Source of the DNA: JABCPE02 sp963520725
Lineage (GTDB): Bacteria; Bacteroidota; Bacteroidia; Flavobacteriales; Weeksellaceae
Assembly: GCA_963520725.1 (NCBI GenBank)
Contig: CAUQSG010000055.1
Location: forward strand, 1-11,295
DNA length: 11,295 bases
Direction: 5' to 3'
A model generated the notes under the pieces. That model saw only the letters and a program-made list of their open reading frames with translations, had not been told where the DNA came from and did no database searches. Made by a program: the position numbers and the translations under genes. Positions 1 to 5,147 of this stretch are shown in pieces (positions within the stretch are counted from its first letter, which is position 1; each line of letters opens with the position of its first letter).

Positions 1-515
1 TTATAGAGGTTCTGTATCAAACGGGAATGCGTAGGGCAGAGCTTTGTGATTTGCTTTTAGAGAATGTTCATTTTTATAGAAATGAAATTACAGTGATAGG
101 TAAAGGGAATAAACAGAGAATATTACCTGTTTCTCCTGTTTTGATGAATGAGCTCAAGGTTTATAATGATGAGCATAGAAGGCCTAATCCTGATGCGGAT
201 TTATACTTTTTTGTAACACCAAAGGGGAAAAAAATCACAGAAAAATTTGTTTATTTGCTCGTAACTCGCTATCTTAGTGCTGTGTCTTCAAAGAGAAAGA
301 GAAGTCCGCATATCCTTAGACATAGTTTCGCGACACATATATTGAATAATGGAGCCGAAATTTCTAAGGTTAAGAAGATGATGGGACACGCAAGTTTATC
401 TTCTACACAAGTATACACCAATGCGGATATTGAACAACTGAAAAATATTTTTAATAAAACTCATCCCAGAGGTAATGCGAAAACGCAATTATCATCTGAT
501 GATGAGAAAATCTAA
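1..515 (+). CDS. xerC: Tyrosine recombinase XerC/XerD type, C-terminal part (5' truncated by window)
   Basis: This is the catalytic domain of a tyrosine recombinase that cuts and rejoins DNA, probably at dif for chromosome dimer resolution. The reading frame is open from the window edge; the first full codon is at position 3, so the Met at 27 is internal and about half of the protein is missing upstream. The visible catalytic residues are the first Arg in TGMRRAEL, the Lys in IGKGNKQR, the HILRHSFATH box (His and Arg), the His in MGHASLSS and the nucleophilic Tyr in TQVYTN. The family-typical HPR tail follows. hpf starts 24 bp downstream, an arrangement known from Flavobacteriia, which favours a housekeeping Xer protein over a phage integrase. 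The XerC rather than XerD label rests on this context only. Confidence 0.9.
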   Translation, partial: IEVLYQTGMRRAELCDLLLENVHFYRNEITVIGKGNKQRILPVSPVLMNELKVYNDEHRRPNPDADLYFFVTPKGKKITEKFVYLLVTRYLSAVSSKRKRSPHILRHSFATHILNNGAEISKVKKMMGHASLSSTQVYTNADIEQLKNIFNKTHPRGNAKTQLSSDDEKI

Positions 516-539
516 GTTTAACACCTAAAATATGTCATT

Positions 540-830
540 ATGGAAATTAGAGTTCAAGCGATGGGGATGACTCCTCATGTTTCACTAGAAGAGTTTATGG
601 AAAAGAAAATAGCTAAATTAGATACTTTCTATGATAAAATTCAAGCGTGTGAGGTTTTCCTGAAATTAGAAAATGTAAGTGGTAAAGAAAACAAAACAGC
701 GGAGATTATTCTAAATGTACCAGGGGATGATATCGTAGTAAAGAAGACTACAAGCTCTTTTGAGGAGAGTATAGACCTTTGTGTGGATGTTGCTAAAAAG
801 TTGTTAATCAAAAAGAAAGAAAATAATTAA
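540..830 (+). CDS. hpf: Ribosome hibernation promoting factor, short form (HPF/RaiA family)
   Basis: The 96-residue protein has the single-domain HPF/YfiA fold pattern. It begins MEIRVQAMGM, continues with the helix SLEEFMEKKIAKLDTFYDKI, then alternating strands including AEIILNVPGDDIVV, and a second helix with SFEESIDLCVDVAKKL. Family members bind the 30S decoding region and inactivate or dimerise ribosomes during stationary phase. The length matches short HPF; the C-terminal dimerisation domain of long HPF is absent. It lies 24 bp after the xer gene and is probably co-transcribed with it, since no TAnnTTTG element was seen in the gap. It sits just upstream of tRNA genes, fitting a translation-related neighbourhood. 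The start at 540 gives the usual family N-terminus. Confidence 0.93.
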   Translation: MEIRVQAMGMTPHVSLEEFMEKKIAKLDTFYDKIQACEVFLKLENVSGKENKTAEIILNVPGDDIVVKKTTSSFEESIDLCVDVAKKLLIKKKENN

Positions 831-840
831 AAAAATATTT

Positions 841-862
841 AAATTTTTAGCAATAAAAATTT
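841..862 (+). other. AT-only perfect hairpin after hpf, overlapping the tRNA promoter -33 region
   Basis: AAATTTTTA (841-849), loop GCAA, and TAAAAATTT (854-862) form a 9-bp perfect inverted repeat with no G-C pairs in the stem. Its right arm runs into the TTTG of the following promoter. It could be a weak terminator for xer-hpf, but the stem is very unstable and no separate T-tract follows, so an AT-rich upstream promoter region is equally likely. Confidence 0.35.
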
Positions 863-891
863 GTGGTTTCAAAAAAACTTTTCTATATTTG
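860..891 (+). promoter_or_regulatory. Bacteroidota sigma-A-type promoter for tRNA-Thr(TGT)/tRNA-Tyr
   Basis: TTTG at 860-863 and TATATTTG at 884-891 match the Bacteroidota -33/-7 consensus (TTTG and TAnnTTTG) with a 20-nt spacer. Transcription would start near 897, about 35 nt before the tRNA. Its layout and much of its sequence are repeated at 1128-1159. Confidence 0.85.
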
Positions 892-932
892 CAAACGCAA
901 AAAGGAAATAAAGAAGTTCTTTTGAAATCAAT

Positions 933-1006
933 GCCTCCATAGCTCAGTTGGCCAGAGCACGTGATTTGTAATCTCGGGGTCGTGGGTTCGAATCCCTCTG
1001 GAGGCT
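933..1006 (+). tRNA. tRNA-Thr (anticodon TGT)
   Basis: The acceptor arms GCCTCCA (933-939) and TGGAGGC (999-1005) pair fully, with discriminator T at 1006. The D-stem is GCTC/GAGC. The anticodon loop TTTGTAA (965-971) carries TGT at 967-969, reading ACA and related Thr codons. The T-loop is TTCGAAT. CCA is not encoded. As folded here, the anticodon stem (T962/T974) and the T-stem (T983/T997) each contain one U-U mismatch, which is unusual but leaves the cloverleaf clear. Confidence 0.95.
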
Positions 1007-1020
1007 CATTTTATAAGGTA

Positions 1021-1101
1021 GGGGAGATACCAGAGCGGTCAAATGGGACGGACTGTAACTCCGTTGCTTCGGCTTCGCAGGTTCGAATCCTGCTCTCCCC
1101 A
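1021..1101 (+). tRNA. tRNA-Tyr (anticodon GTA)
   Basis: The acceptor GGGGAGA (1021-1027) pairs with TCTCCCC (1094-1100), with discriminator A at 1101. The 81-nt length and the long variable arm around GCTTCGGC mark a class II tRNA. The anticodon GTA is at 1055-1057 and the T-arm is GCAGG/CCTGC. It starts 14 nt after tRNA-Thr(TGT) ends and is surely in the same transcript. Confidence 0.96.
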
Positions 1102-1127
1102 CATTTATAAAAAAACATTAAAAAATA

Positions 1128-1159
1128 TTTGTGGGTTTAAGAAAAAGTTCTTACATTTG
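1128..1159 (+). promoter_or_regulatory. Bacteroidota sigma-A-type promoter for tRNA-Gly(/tRNA-Thr GGT)
   Basis: TTTG at 1128-1131 and TACATTTG at 1152-1159 are separated by 20 nt, the same spacing as the promoter at 860-891. Shared bases extend beyond the two boxes: TTTGTGG at the start and ATTTGCAAA at the end. The tRNA begins about 24 nt after the predicted start site. Confidence 0.85.
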
Positions 1160-1188
1160 CAAAGTAAAAATTACCAACAATAAAAAAT

Positions 1189-1261
1189 GCGGAAGTAGCT
1201 CAGTTGGTAGAGCGTCAGCCTTCCAAGCTGAATGTCGCGGGTTCGACCCCCGTCTTCCGCT
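1189..1261 (+). tRNA. tRNA-Gly (anticodon TCC)
   Basis: The acceptor GCGGAAG (1189-1195) pairs with CTTCCGC (1254-1260), with discriminator T at 1261. The anticodon stem TCAGC/GCTGA is perfect and its loop CTTCCAA carries TCC at 1222-1224. The T-arm is GCGGG/CCCGT with one G-U pair. CCA is not encoded. Confidence 0.96.
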
Positions 1262-1266
1262 CACAG

Positions 1267-1298
1267 AAATCACAATCAATAGAGATTGTGATTTTTTT
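1267..1298 (+). terminator. Terminator-like hairpin between tRNA-Gly and tRNA-Thr(GGT)
   Basis: AAATCACAATC (1267-1277) and GATTGTGATTT (1284-1294) form an 11-bp perfect stem with a 6-nt loop. A run of seven T (1292-1298) partly belongs to the stem. Only three pairs are G-C, so it may terminate partially or act as a processing element. The next tRNA begins only 4 nt after the T-run, with no promoter between. Confidence 0.6.
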
Positions 1299-1302
1299 AT
1301 AA

Positions 1303-1374
1303 GCCGTTATAGCTCAGCGGTAGAGCGCTTCCTTGGTAAGGAAGAGGTCTCGGGTTCAAGTCCCGATAATGGCT
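1303..1374 (+). tRNA. tRNA-Thr (anticodon GGT)
   Basis: The acceptor GCCGTTA (1303-1309) pairs with TAATGGC (1367-1373) with one G-U pair; the discriminator is T at 1374. The anticodon stem CTTCC/GGAAG is perfect and its loop TTGGTAA carries GGT at 1335-1337, reading ACC/ACU. The T-arm TCGGG/CCCGA is perfect. It is the last gene of the tRNA array. In many Flavobacteriia tuf would follow, but here it does not. Confidence 0.96.
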
Positions 1375-1379
1375 CAATC

Positions 1380-1412
1380 AAGTAAGATATTGTTTTTCAG
1401 TATCTTACTTTT
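1380..1412 (+). terminator. Rho-independent terminator after tRNA-Thr(GGT)
   Basis: AAGTAAGATA (1380-1389) and TATCTTACTT (1401-1410) form a perfect 10-bp stem with an 11-nt T-rich loop, followed by T residues. It starts 6 nt after the tRNA and closes the tRNA transcription unit. Confidence 0.75.
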
Positions 1413-1526
1413 ATTATAGGTAAAATACGCCTATTTTAGGGAGAAAAACACCAGTCAATAAATAGGTATAAAATAGGAAAAAAGTTCGAACAAAGTTCAA
1501 ATGAAAATTAAATTTTTATATTTATA
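1413..1526. other. Non-coding junction between the tRNA array and the lipoprotein island
   Basis: No gene is visible. The stretch holds an 11-bp imperfect tandem repeat, AAAGTTCGAAC (1481-1491) followed by AAAGTTCAAAT (1492-1502). The first copy contains the palindrome GTTCGAAC, resembling a tRNA T-loop. Two ATAGGTA-type words (around 1417 and 1463) and an AAAATA/TATTTT inverted repeat (about 1422-1437) are also present. This is a possible scar of an insertion, but no matching copy was found at the far side of the island. Confidence 0.35.
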
Positions 1527-1567
1527 AAAATATCCCAATGAATCACTCATTGGGATATTTTGTTTTT
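1527..1567 (+). terminator. Strong hairpin with T-tract, possibly bidirectional
   Basis: The left arm 1527-1541 and right arm 1547-1561 are perfectly complementary over 15 bp (core ATCCCAATGA/TCATTGGGAT) around a 5-nt loop. TGTTTTT follows on the + strand, and the stem ends in AAAA/TTTT on both sides. It can end + strand transcripts. It also lies about 50 bp past the stop of the - strand gene at 1611, so it may end the lipoprotein-island transcript too. Confidence 0.7.
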
Positions 1568-1610
1568 AAGATGATTTGAATGGATTTATTTTTGTCAAGA
1601 GTGTTGTTCA

Positions 1611-2180
1611 TCACATATCTGAAACATTGCGTAAATAATGTTTAAACTCACTTGTTAATTTTTTCTCTTTGAGCAATGATATCATTTCAAATTGGGCTTT
1701 AATCTCATTTTGAACCAAAGGATCTTGAAATCCTTCTTTTGATAAAATATCCTTATCTTCATCTTGTAGCATTATATCTATTACATTGATAATTGATTGA
1801 GAAATATTATCTTCAAAACCTCTTAGACCTGACTGACAATATCTTAAAATATCATCTAAAGAAACTATCAACTCATATATTTCTTCTTGTTGGTAATCTG
1901 TTGCATCTAAATCTGTTTCATCTATGTCGTTGAGTTTTTCGTATAACAAATTAATTTTACTCCTATCAATTTGTTCCTTTTCATCAACAAGATTCCACAA
2001 ATAACTTATGATTTCATTTATCAATGAAACCTCTTCATCAGTCAAAAAAACTTGAATTTGATTTTTACAACTTTGAAATAAAGCTTCACAAAACCAACTA
2101 CCCCAAAAAAGTAAATTATTTTCGGGTATTTCTGAGGTTTTTTCTTCTATTTCTTTTGAATACGAATTAAAATCTTCCAT
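1611..2180 (-). CDS. YjaG/DUF416-like protein of unknown function
   Basis: This 189-residue, acidic and mostly helical protein has no signal peptide or membrane segment, so it is probably cytoplasmic, unlike its four neighbours. Features recalling the DUF416 (E. coli YjaG, about 196 residues) family are similar length, an N-terminal helix with WFCEALF where YjaG has a LCERM-type segment, LWNLVDEKE resembling a LIWE segment, an acidic middle, SQSIINVIDIMLQ, and DPLVQNEIKAQFEMISLL, which lines up well with the YjaG C-terminal part. The similarity is judged from memory and is moderate. It is the last gene of the - strand island, about 90 bp after the preceding lipoprotein gene. No biochemical function is known for the family. 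Confidence 0.6.
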   Translation of the reverse strand: MEDFNSYSKEIEEKTSEIPENNLLFWGSWFCEALFQSCKNQIQVFLTDEEVSLINEIISYLWNLVDEKEQIDRSKINLLYEKLNDIDETDLDATDYQQEEIYELIVSLDDILRYCQSGLRGFEDNISQSIINVIDIMLQDEDKDILSKEGFQDPLVQNEIKAQFEMISLLKEKKLTSEFKHYLRNVSDM

Positions 2181-2270
2181 TTTTGTTAAAAATCATTGTT
2201 TAATGATGTTTTTGGGTTGTTACACATTATTTTTTTAAAAATTCCTCCAAAAACTATTTGTTTTTTGAAA

Positions 2271-2768
2271 CTACCTTGGAACTATTGTTTTTTCTCCAGT
2301 GCTATCACTTATTCTTTTTGTAAGTTGTGTAACTTCCTCAAATATGGGTTTTATTTTTTCATCAGGAAATCTATCTAATGGATTATTATACCCATCATCC
2401 CAAAAAGTTATATATTTCCTTTTACCATCTTGAAAATAAAAAATAATCTGCGTTGCTTCTTGAGGAGGGTGTATACTGTCTTTATTAGTAGAATTTAGTT
2501 CATGTTCATTAGGGAGATTTTCTAAATCATTGTCATAATATATTCTTTTTATTTTATTAATACTTTTATTAGATACTTTGAAAGGAACTTCCTTTATAGT
2601 ATCTTTCTCATAAGGTGTTTTTCTTGTTTTATAAACTTTCTGTATTCCTTCTGATAGATAAAATGTTCCTTTCCAGTTTTTTACGACTATTGATTTTATA
2701 TTGTCTTTTTTATGAGCACAACTATAGAAAAGTAGAAATGCAATAAAATAAATATACTTATTTTTCAT
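2271..2768 (-). CDS. Putative lipoprotein, unknown function (165 aa)
   Basis: The N-terminus MKNKYIYFIAFLLFYSCAHKK is a lipoprotein signal peptide: basic start, hydrophobic core, then lipobox FYSC with Cys17 as the predicted lipidated residue. The mature part contains a helix-rich segment SINKIKRIYYDNDLENLP and a strand-rich part, EATQIIFYFQDGKRKYITF, followed by DDGYNNPLDRF and an amphipathic helix near the end. I do not recognise the family. It is probably anchored in the periplasm or at the outer membrane. It lies 66 bp after the preceding lipoprotein gene, in the same direction, and has the same AT-rich composition. Confidence 0.75.
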   Translation of the reverse strand: MKNKYIYFIAFLLFYSCAHKKDNIKSIVVKNWKGTFYLSEGIQKVYKTRKTPYEKDTIKEVPFKVSNKSINKIKRIYYDNDLENLPNEHELNSTNKDSIHPPQEATQIIFYFQDGKRKYITFWDDGYNNPLDRFPDEKIKPIFEEVTQLTKRISDSTGEKTIVPR

Positions 2769-2834
2769 TTTTTAAATTCTTTTTGAGATGGGAATATGAA
2801 GTTATTTTGTATTCTATATTTTTATTAAAATATT

Positions 2835-3488
2835 TTAATCAAAAATGAGCCTATCTCCTCTCATCATTATATTTTCTATTATTCTTTTTCTATCATTTAA
2901 ATCTTCTGGCAGAATAGTTTTGGAGTATTTCTTTTGCAATTCTTTTTTGAATTCATCTAAATTATTGGTTATCAAATACGATAAAAATAATTCAAAAGCT
3001 CTTTCTTTATAGACTGGATTTAAATCGGGTGAATATTGTTTCAATAATAACTTATAATCTTCAATAGGGATTTTATTTTCATCTAATTCTTGGCAAAGTG
3101 TAGAAAATAATGACATTTGGAAATACATATCCTGTTTTACAATTTCTTTATCCACTGTTTTAAGAAAACTATCAGTGTCCTTTAGTTTGCCTGCTAGATA
3201 AAGTTGCTTCATTTTGTATAGATATAGCATTTCATTTTTTGGATTTTGTTTTATCGCACAATCCAACATAATTTGGAGACTATCATTAGTTTGTTTTATA
3301 AGTTCATCATATTCTATTGATTCATTAGGAATTCCAAGTTTTATTTCAGGATGACTTTCAGAACCAAACCAGAGTGTATATCGTTTTAAATAAAGGTCTT
3401 GAAATTTTTCATAACATTCTTTATCTTTCTTATTACAACCAAGAAAAATAAAGAATACACTACATGTAAATATATGTTTTTTTATCAT
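2835..3488 (-). CDS. Putative lipoprotein with helical repeat-like mature domain
   Basis: The start at 3488 is preferred because it gives a normal signal peptide, MIKKHIFTCSVFFIFLGCNKK, with Cys18 in lipobox FLGC. An in-frame ATG at 3518 would add ten residues (MEKSAKSIYN) in front of it. The mature domain of about 200 residues is helical. Its stretch NPKNEMLYLYKMKQLYLAGK resembles a TPR helix pair, followed by further helices with similar spacing (DKEIVKQDMYFQMSLFSTL; YKERAFELFLSYLITNN). A TPR-type scaffold is therefore possible but not proven. No catalytic motif is visible. It is co-directional with the other island genes. A 16-nt perfect palindrome (2824-2839) overlaps its stop codon. Confidence 0.75.
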   Translation of the reverse strand: MIKKHIFTCSVFFIFLGCNKKDKECYEKFQDLYLKRYTLWFGSESHPEIKLGIPNESIEYDELIKQTNDSLQIMLDCAIKQNPKNEMLYLYKMKQLYLAGKLKDTDSFLKTVDKEIVKQDMYFQMSLFSTLCQELDENKIPIEDYKLLLKQYSPDLNPVYKERAFELFLSYLITNNLDEFKKELQKKYSKTILPEDLNDRKRIIENIMMRGDRLIFD

Positions 3489-3549
3489 GTTGTAAATTGA
3501 TTTTGCGCTCTTTTCCATTTATATTTAGTTTTTTTATCAGATATCCTCG

Positions 3550-3942
3550 TTATTGTATGCCTTTTCCAAAAAGAATCTTGTTTTTATTAGTGAATGTTAT
3601 AGAAATAAAAGAAACATCACATTCTTCTAATAACTGACCATTATCACAACAAGAATTAATATAATACATAAATATTATCACTTCTTTATCCTTAAATCTT
3701 CTAGTAGGAGTTCCGAGATATTCTTTTAGCAAAATACTATCATTTTTATTACTTTTTTTAAAGGTATTATATAATTCTTCTCCCATCTCAATAGTTCTTT
3801 CGTGTTTACACCCTAAACTATCATTATTCCATAAGGAAAATGCATGATTTTTTTCTAATACCATTGTGTTGTCTGCTTCTTTTCTTTTAGAACAGCTTAT
3901 AATACATAATAGAGGCAATATTATTCTACAAAAAACATTCAT
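3550..3942 (-). CDS. Small putative lipoprotein, BamE/SmpA-like pattern possible (130 aa)
   Basis: The signal peptide MNVFCRIILPLLCIISCSKRK ends in lipobox IISC (Cys17). The mature part has LWNNDSLGCKHERT, then a helix, then a segment with EYLGTPTRRFKDKEVIIFMYY and a Cys pair (NSCCDN), ending in strands such as FISITFTNKNKILF. A conserved-looking layout of D-GC-R, LG-P, Y-Y, Cys and a final strand is reminiscent of small BamE/SmpA-type outer-membrane lipoproteins; this is a guess from pattern only. Its first codons and upstream 3 bp are almost identical to those of the next lipoprotein gene upstream (4020-4556), while the mature parts are unrelated. Confidence 0.75.
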   Translation of the reverse strand: MNVFCRIILPLLCIISCSKRKEADNTMVLEKNHAFSLWNNDSLGCKHERTIEMGEELYNTFKKSNKNDSILLKEYLGTPTRRFKDKEVIIFMYYINSCCDNGQLLEECDVSFISITFTNKNKILFGKGIQ

Positions 3943-3945
3943 TTT
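3877..3945. repeat. 69-bp signal-peptide repeat, copy A
   Basis: This segment matches 4491-4559 at 65 of 69 positions by hand alignment, without gaps. It covers codons 1 to about 22 of the 3550-3942 gene plus 3 bp upstream. The similarity stops abruptly on both sides. Confidence 0.9.
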
Positions 3946-4019
3946 CTTATTATTAAAGGATTAAATTTACTATTTATTAGATTAACCATCCTATAGAAAA
4001 TTATAATAATTACTGGCTA

Positions 4020-4556
4020 TTACATTTTAATGGTCATAGTTTCTATATCTTTATTATAAAACTCATATCCTTTTATTATATTACTGCTATCTAGTTTTTT
4101 CTTTAACATAAATTGCATTTTTTTGCCTATTTCATTGTAATAACCATTATATGGAAAACCTATATGAACTGTTTCTATTTCTATATATTCTTCATTATCA
4201 TATTTATATTTTATCTTTTTTACAGATTTCTTAGGCAAAAGTACTATATCACGCATAGCATAATATTCCTCTTTGCATATATCATCCCAGATACAAACGG
4301 AACATACTATACTATCTAATTTTTTATGATGTATTTGTCCTTCTATCATTTCTCCATCTATATACTGTAAATGTTTTGCCATTATACTTACAATAGGAGA
4401 TAGTAAATAGTAATTATTCTCTGTATTATTTCTTATTTCTACCAATACTTCTTTTTTATTTTCATCTATCTTCATATTATAAACTTCTATTTCTTTTCTT
4501 TCGGAACAGCTTATAATGCATAATAGAGGCAATATTATTTTACAAAAAACATTCAT
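4020..4556 (-). CDS. Putative lipoprotein with beta-rich mature domain (178 aa)
   Basis: The signal peptide MNVFCKIILPLLCIISCSERK (lipobox IISC, Cys17) differs from that of the 3550-3942 product at only two residues in this stretch. The mature domain begins with alternating strands: EVLVEIRNNTENNYYLLSP and VLLPKKSVKKIKYKY, followed by IEIETVHIGFP. This is a pattern seen in Ig-like periplasmic domains. CSVCIWDDIC holds three closely spaced cysteines. No family is recognised. It is the first gene of the island on this strand, and its start lies 38 bp beyond the terminator of the yicC-gmk-folB operon (end of the T-run at 4595). No TAnnTTTG element was found in between, so its expression may depend on read-through or on another promoter type. 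Confidence 0.75.
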   Translation of the reverse strand: MNVFCKIILPLLCIISCSERKEIEVYNMKIDENKKEVLVEIRNNTENNYYLLSPIVSIMAKHLQYIDGEMIEGQIHHKKLDSIVCSVCIWDDICKEEYYAMRDIVLLPKKSVKKIKYKYDNEEYIEIETVHIGFPYNGYYNEIGKKMQFMLKKKLDSSNIIKGYEFYNKDIETMTIKM

Positions 4557-4559
4557 TTT
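4491..4559. repeat. 69-bp signal-peptide repeat, copy B
   Basis: Partner of the copy at 3877-3945, with four mismatches in 69 positions. It covers the start codon, signal peptide and lipobox of the 4020-4556 gene. Confidence 0.9.
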
Positions 4560-4594
4560 TTATTCATTTTTTGAGTTTTTAAAAAGCATCTAAT

Positions 4595-4646
4595 AAAAAA
4601 GACAGAAGATTCACGATAAGATATATTCTTACTGATTCTTTCTGTC
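4595..4646 (-). terminator. Terminator of the yicC-gmk-folB operon
   Basis: On the - strand, GACAGAA (complement of 4640-4646) and TTCTGTC (complement of 4601-4607) close a long imperfect hairpin of about 46 nt. A second inner stem, TAAGA/TCTTA, sits inside it. A run of six T follows (complement of 4595-4600). It lies about 42 bp after the folB stop. Confidence 0.75.
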
Positions 4647-4688
4647 CTATAATTAAAAATTTCTGATTATTTTAAATTTAAAAGAATA

Positions 4689-5147
4689 TTAAAGTGCCTT
4701 TTCCAGCTCCACGCTTACGCCTTTCATTTCGCCCTGCATAGGCGGATTGGTTTTGGTGAGTTTTATTTTGATGTAGGTGATTTGTGGGAATTTTTCTTCT
4801 AATTTTTGGATAATTCTCCCAATTACTCGTTCCAAAAGCAGCGATGGAATTTCCATTTCTCTATGGATAATATCGTTGATTTCGGCATAATTTATCGTGT
4901 CTTCCAAGTGATCGCTCTGTGCCGCTTTCCATAGGTCTGCATGAATTTCAGCATTTACGAGATAATAAGTCCCAGTCGTTTTCTCCTCTGGCAAAACTCC
5001 GTGATAGGCGTAAATTTTCAAATCCTCGATGAGAATTCTGCTTCTTAGATTTTCATTTTTAATATCAAAATCTTCGGCCGTCAGTCCTATGTTTTGGAGT
5101 TTTGTGAAACTTGGAACAGGGAGATTGGCGTTGTCTTCTTTTTTCAT
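4689..5147 (-). CDS. folB: Dihydroneopterin aldolase (FolB) with N-terminal extension
   Basis: FolB cleaves 7,8-dihydroneopterin to 6-hydroxymethyl-dihydropterin and glycolaldehyde in folate synthesis. Core motifs are IEDLKIYAYHGVLPEE (residues 40-55, with the substrate-side Glu), LEDTINYAEI (the conserved Tyr), SLLLERV, and KLTKTNPP carrying the expected catalytic Lys. The core from about residue 37 to 152 matches the usual length of about 120. The first 36 residues are extra. No in-frame ATG, GTG or TTG lies near the core start, and the ATG at 5147 overlaps the gmk stop as ATGA, so the extension is probably translated. Translational coupling to gmk is likely. Confidence 0.9.
   Translation of the reverse strand: MKKEDNANLPVPSFTKLQNIGLTAEDFDIKNENLRSRILIEDLKIYAYHGVLPEEKTTGTYYLVNAEIHADLWKAAQSDHLEDTINYAEINDIIHREMEIPSLLLERVIGRIIQKLEEKFPQITYIKIKLTKTNPPMQGEMKGVSVELEKAL

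Noticed and set aside
27..515. Treating the recombinase as a complete 162-residue gene or a mobile-element integrase
   Set aside because: The frame is open to the window edge and the upstream codons encode recombinase sequence. The hpf/tRNA context fits a housekeeping Xer protein, so it is no evidence for a mobile element.
1131..1385. Open frame on + strand (84 codons) across the tRNA region
   Set aside because: It reads straight through tRNA-Gly and tRNA-Thr(GGT) and their promoter; the RNA genes explain the sequence.
2196..2378. Short hydrophobic open frame on + strand
   Set aside because: It overlaps the 3' part of the 2271-2768 gene, has AT-driven Phe-rich composition and no promoter or conserved pattern.
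2824..2839. 16-nt perfect palindrome of A and T only
   Set aside because: It has no loop or T-tract arrangement of a terminator and is expected by chance in such AT-rich DNA; noted only in the gene entry.
4113..4319. Open frame on + strand inside the 4020-4556 lipoprotein gene
   Set aside because: It is a low-complexity antisense shadow rich in Phe, Ile and Tyr with no homology pattern; the - strand frame has a clear signal peptide.
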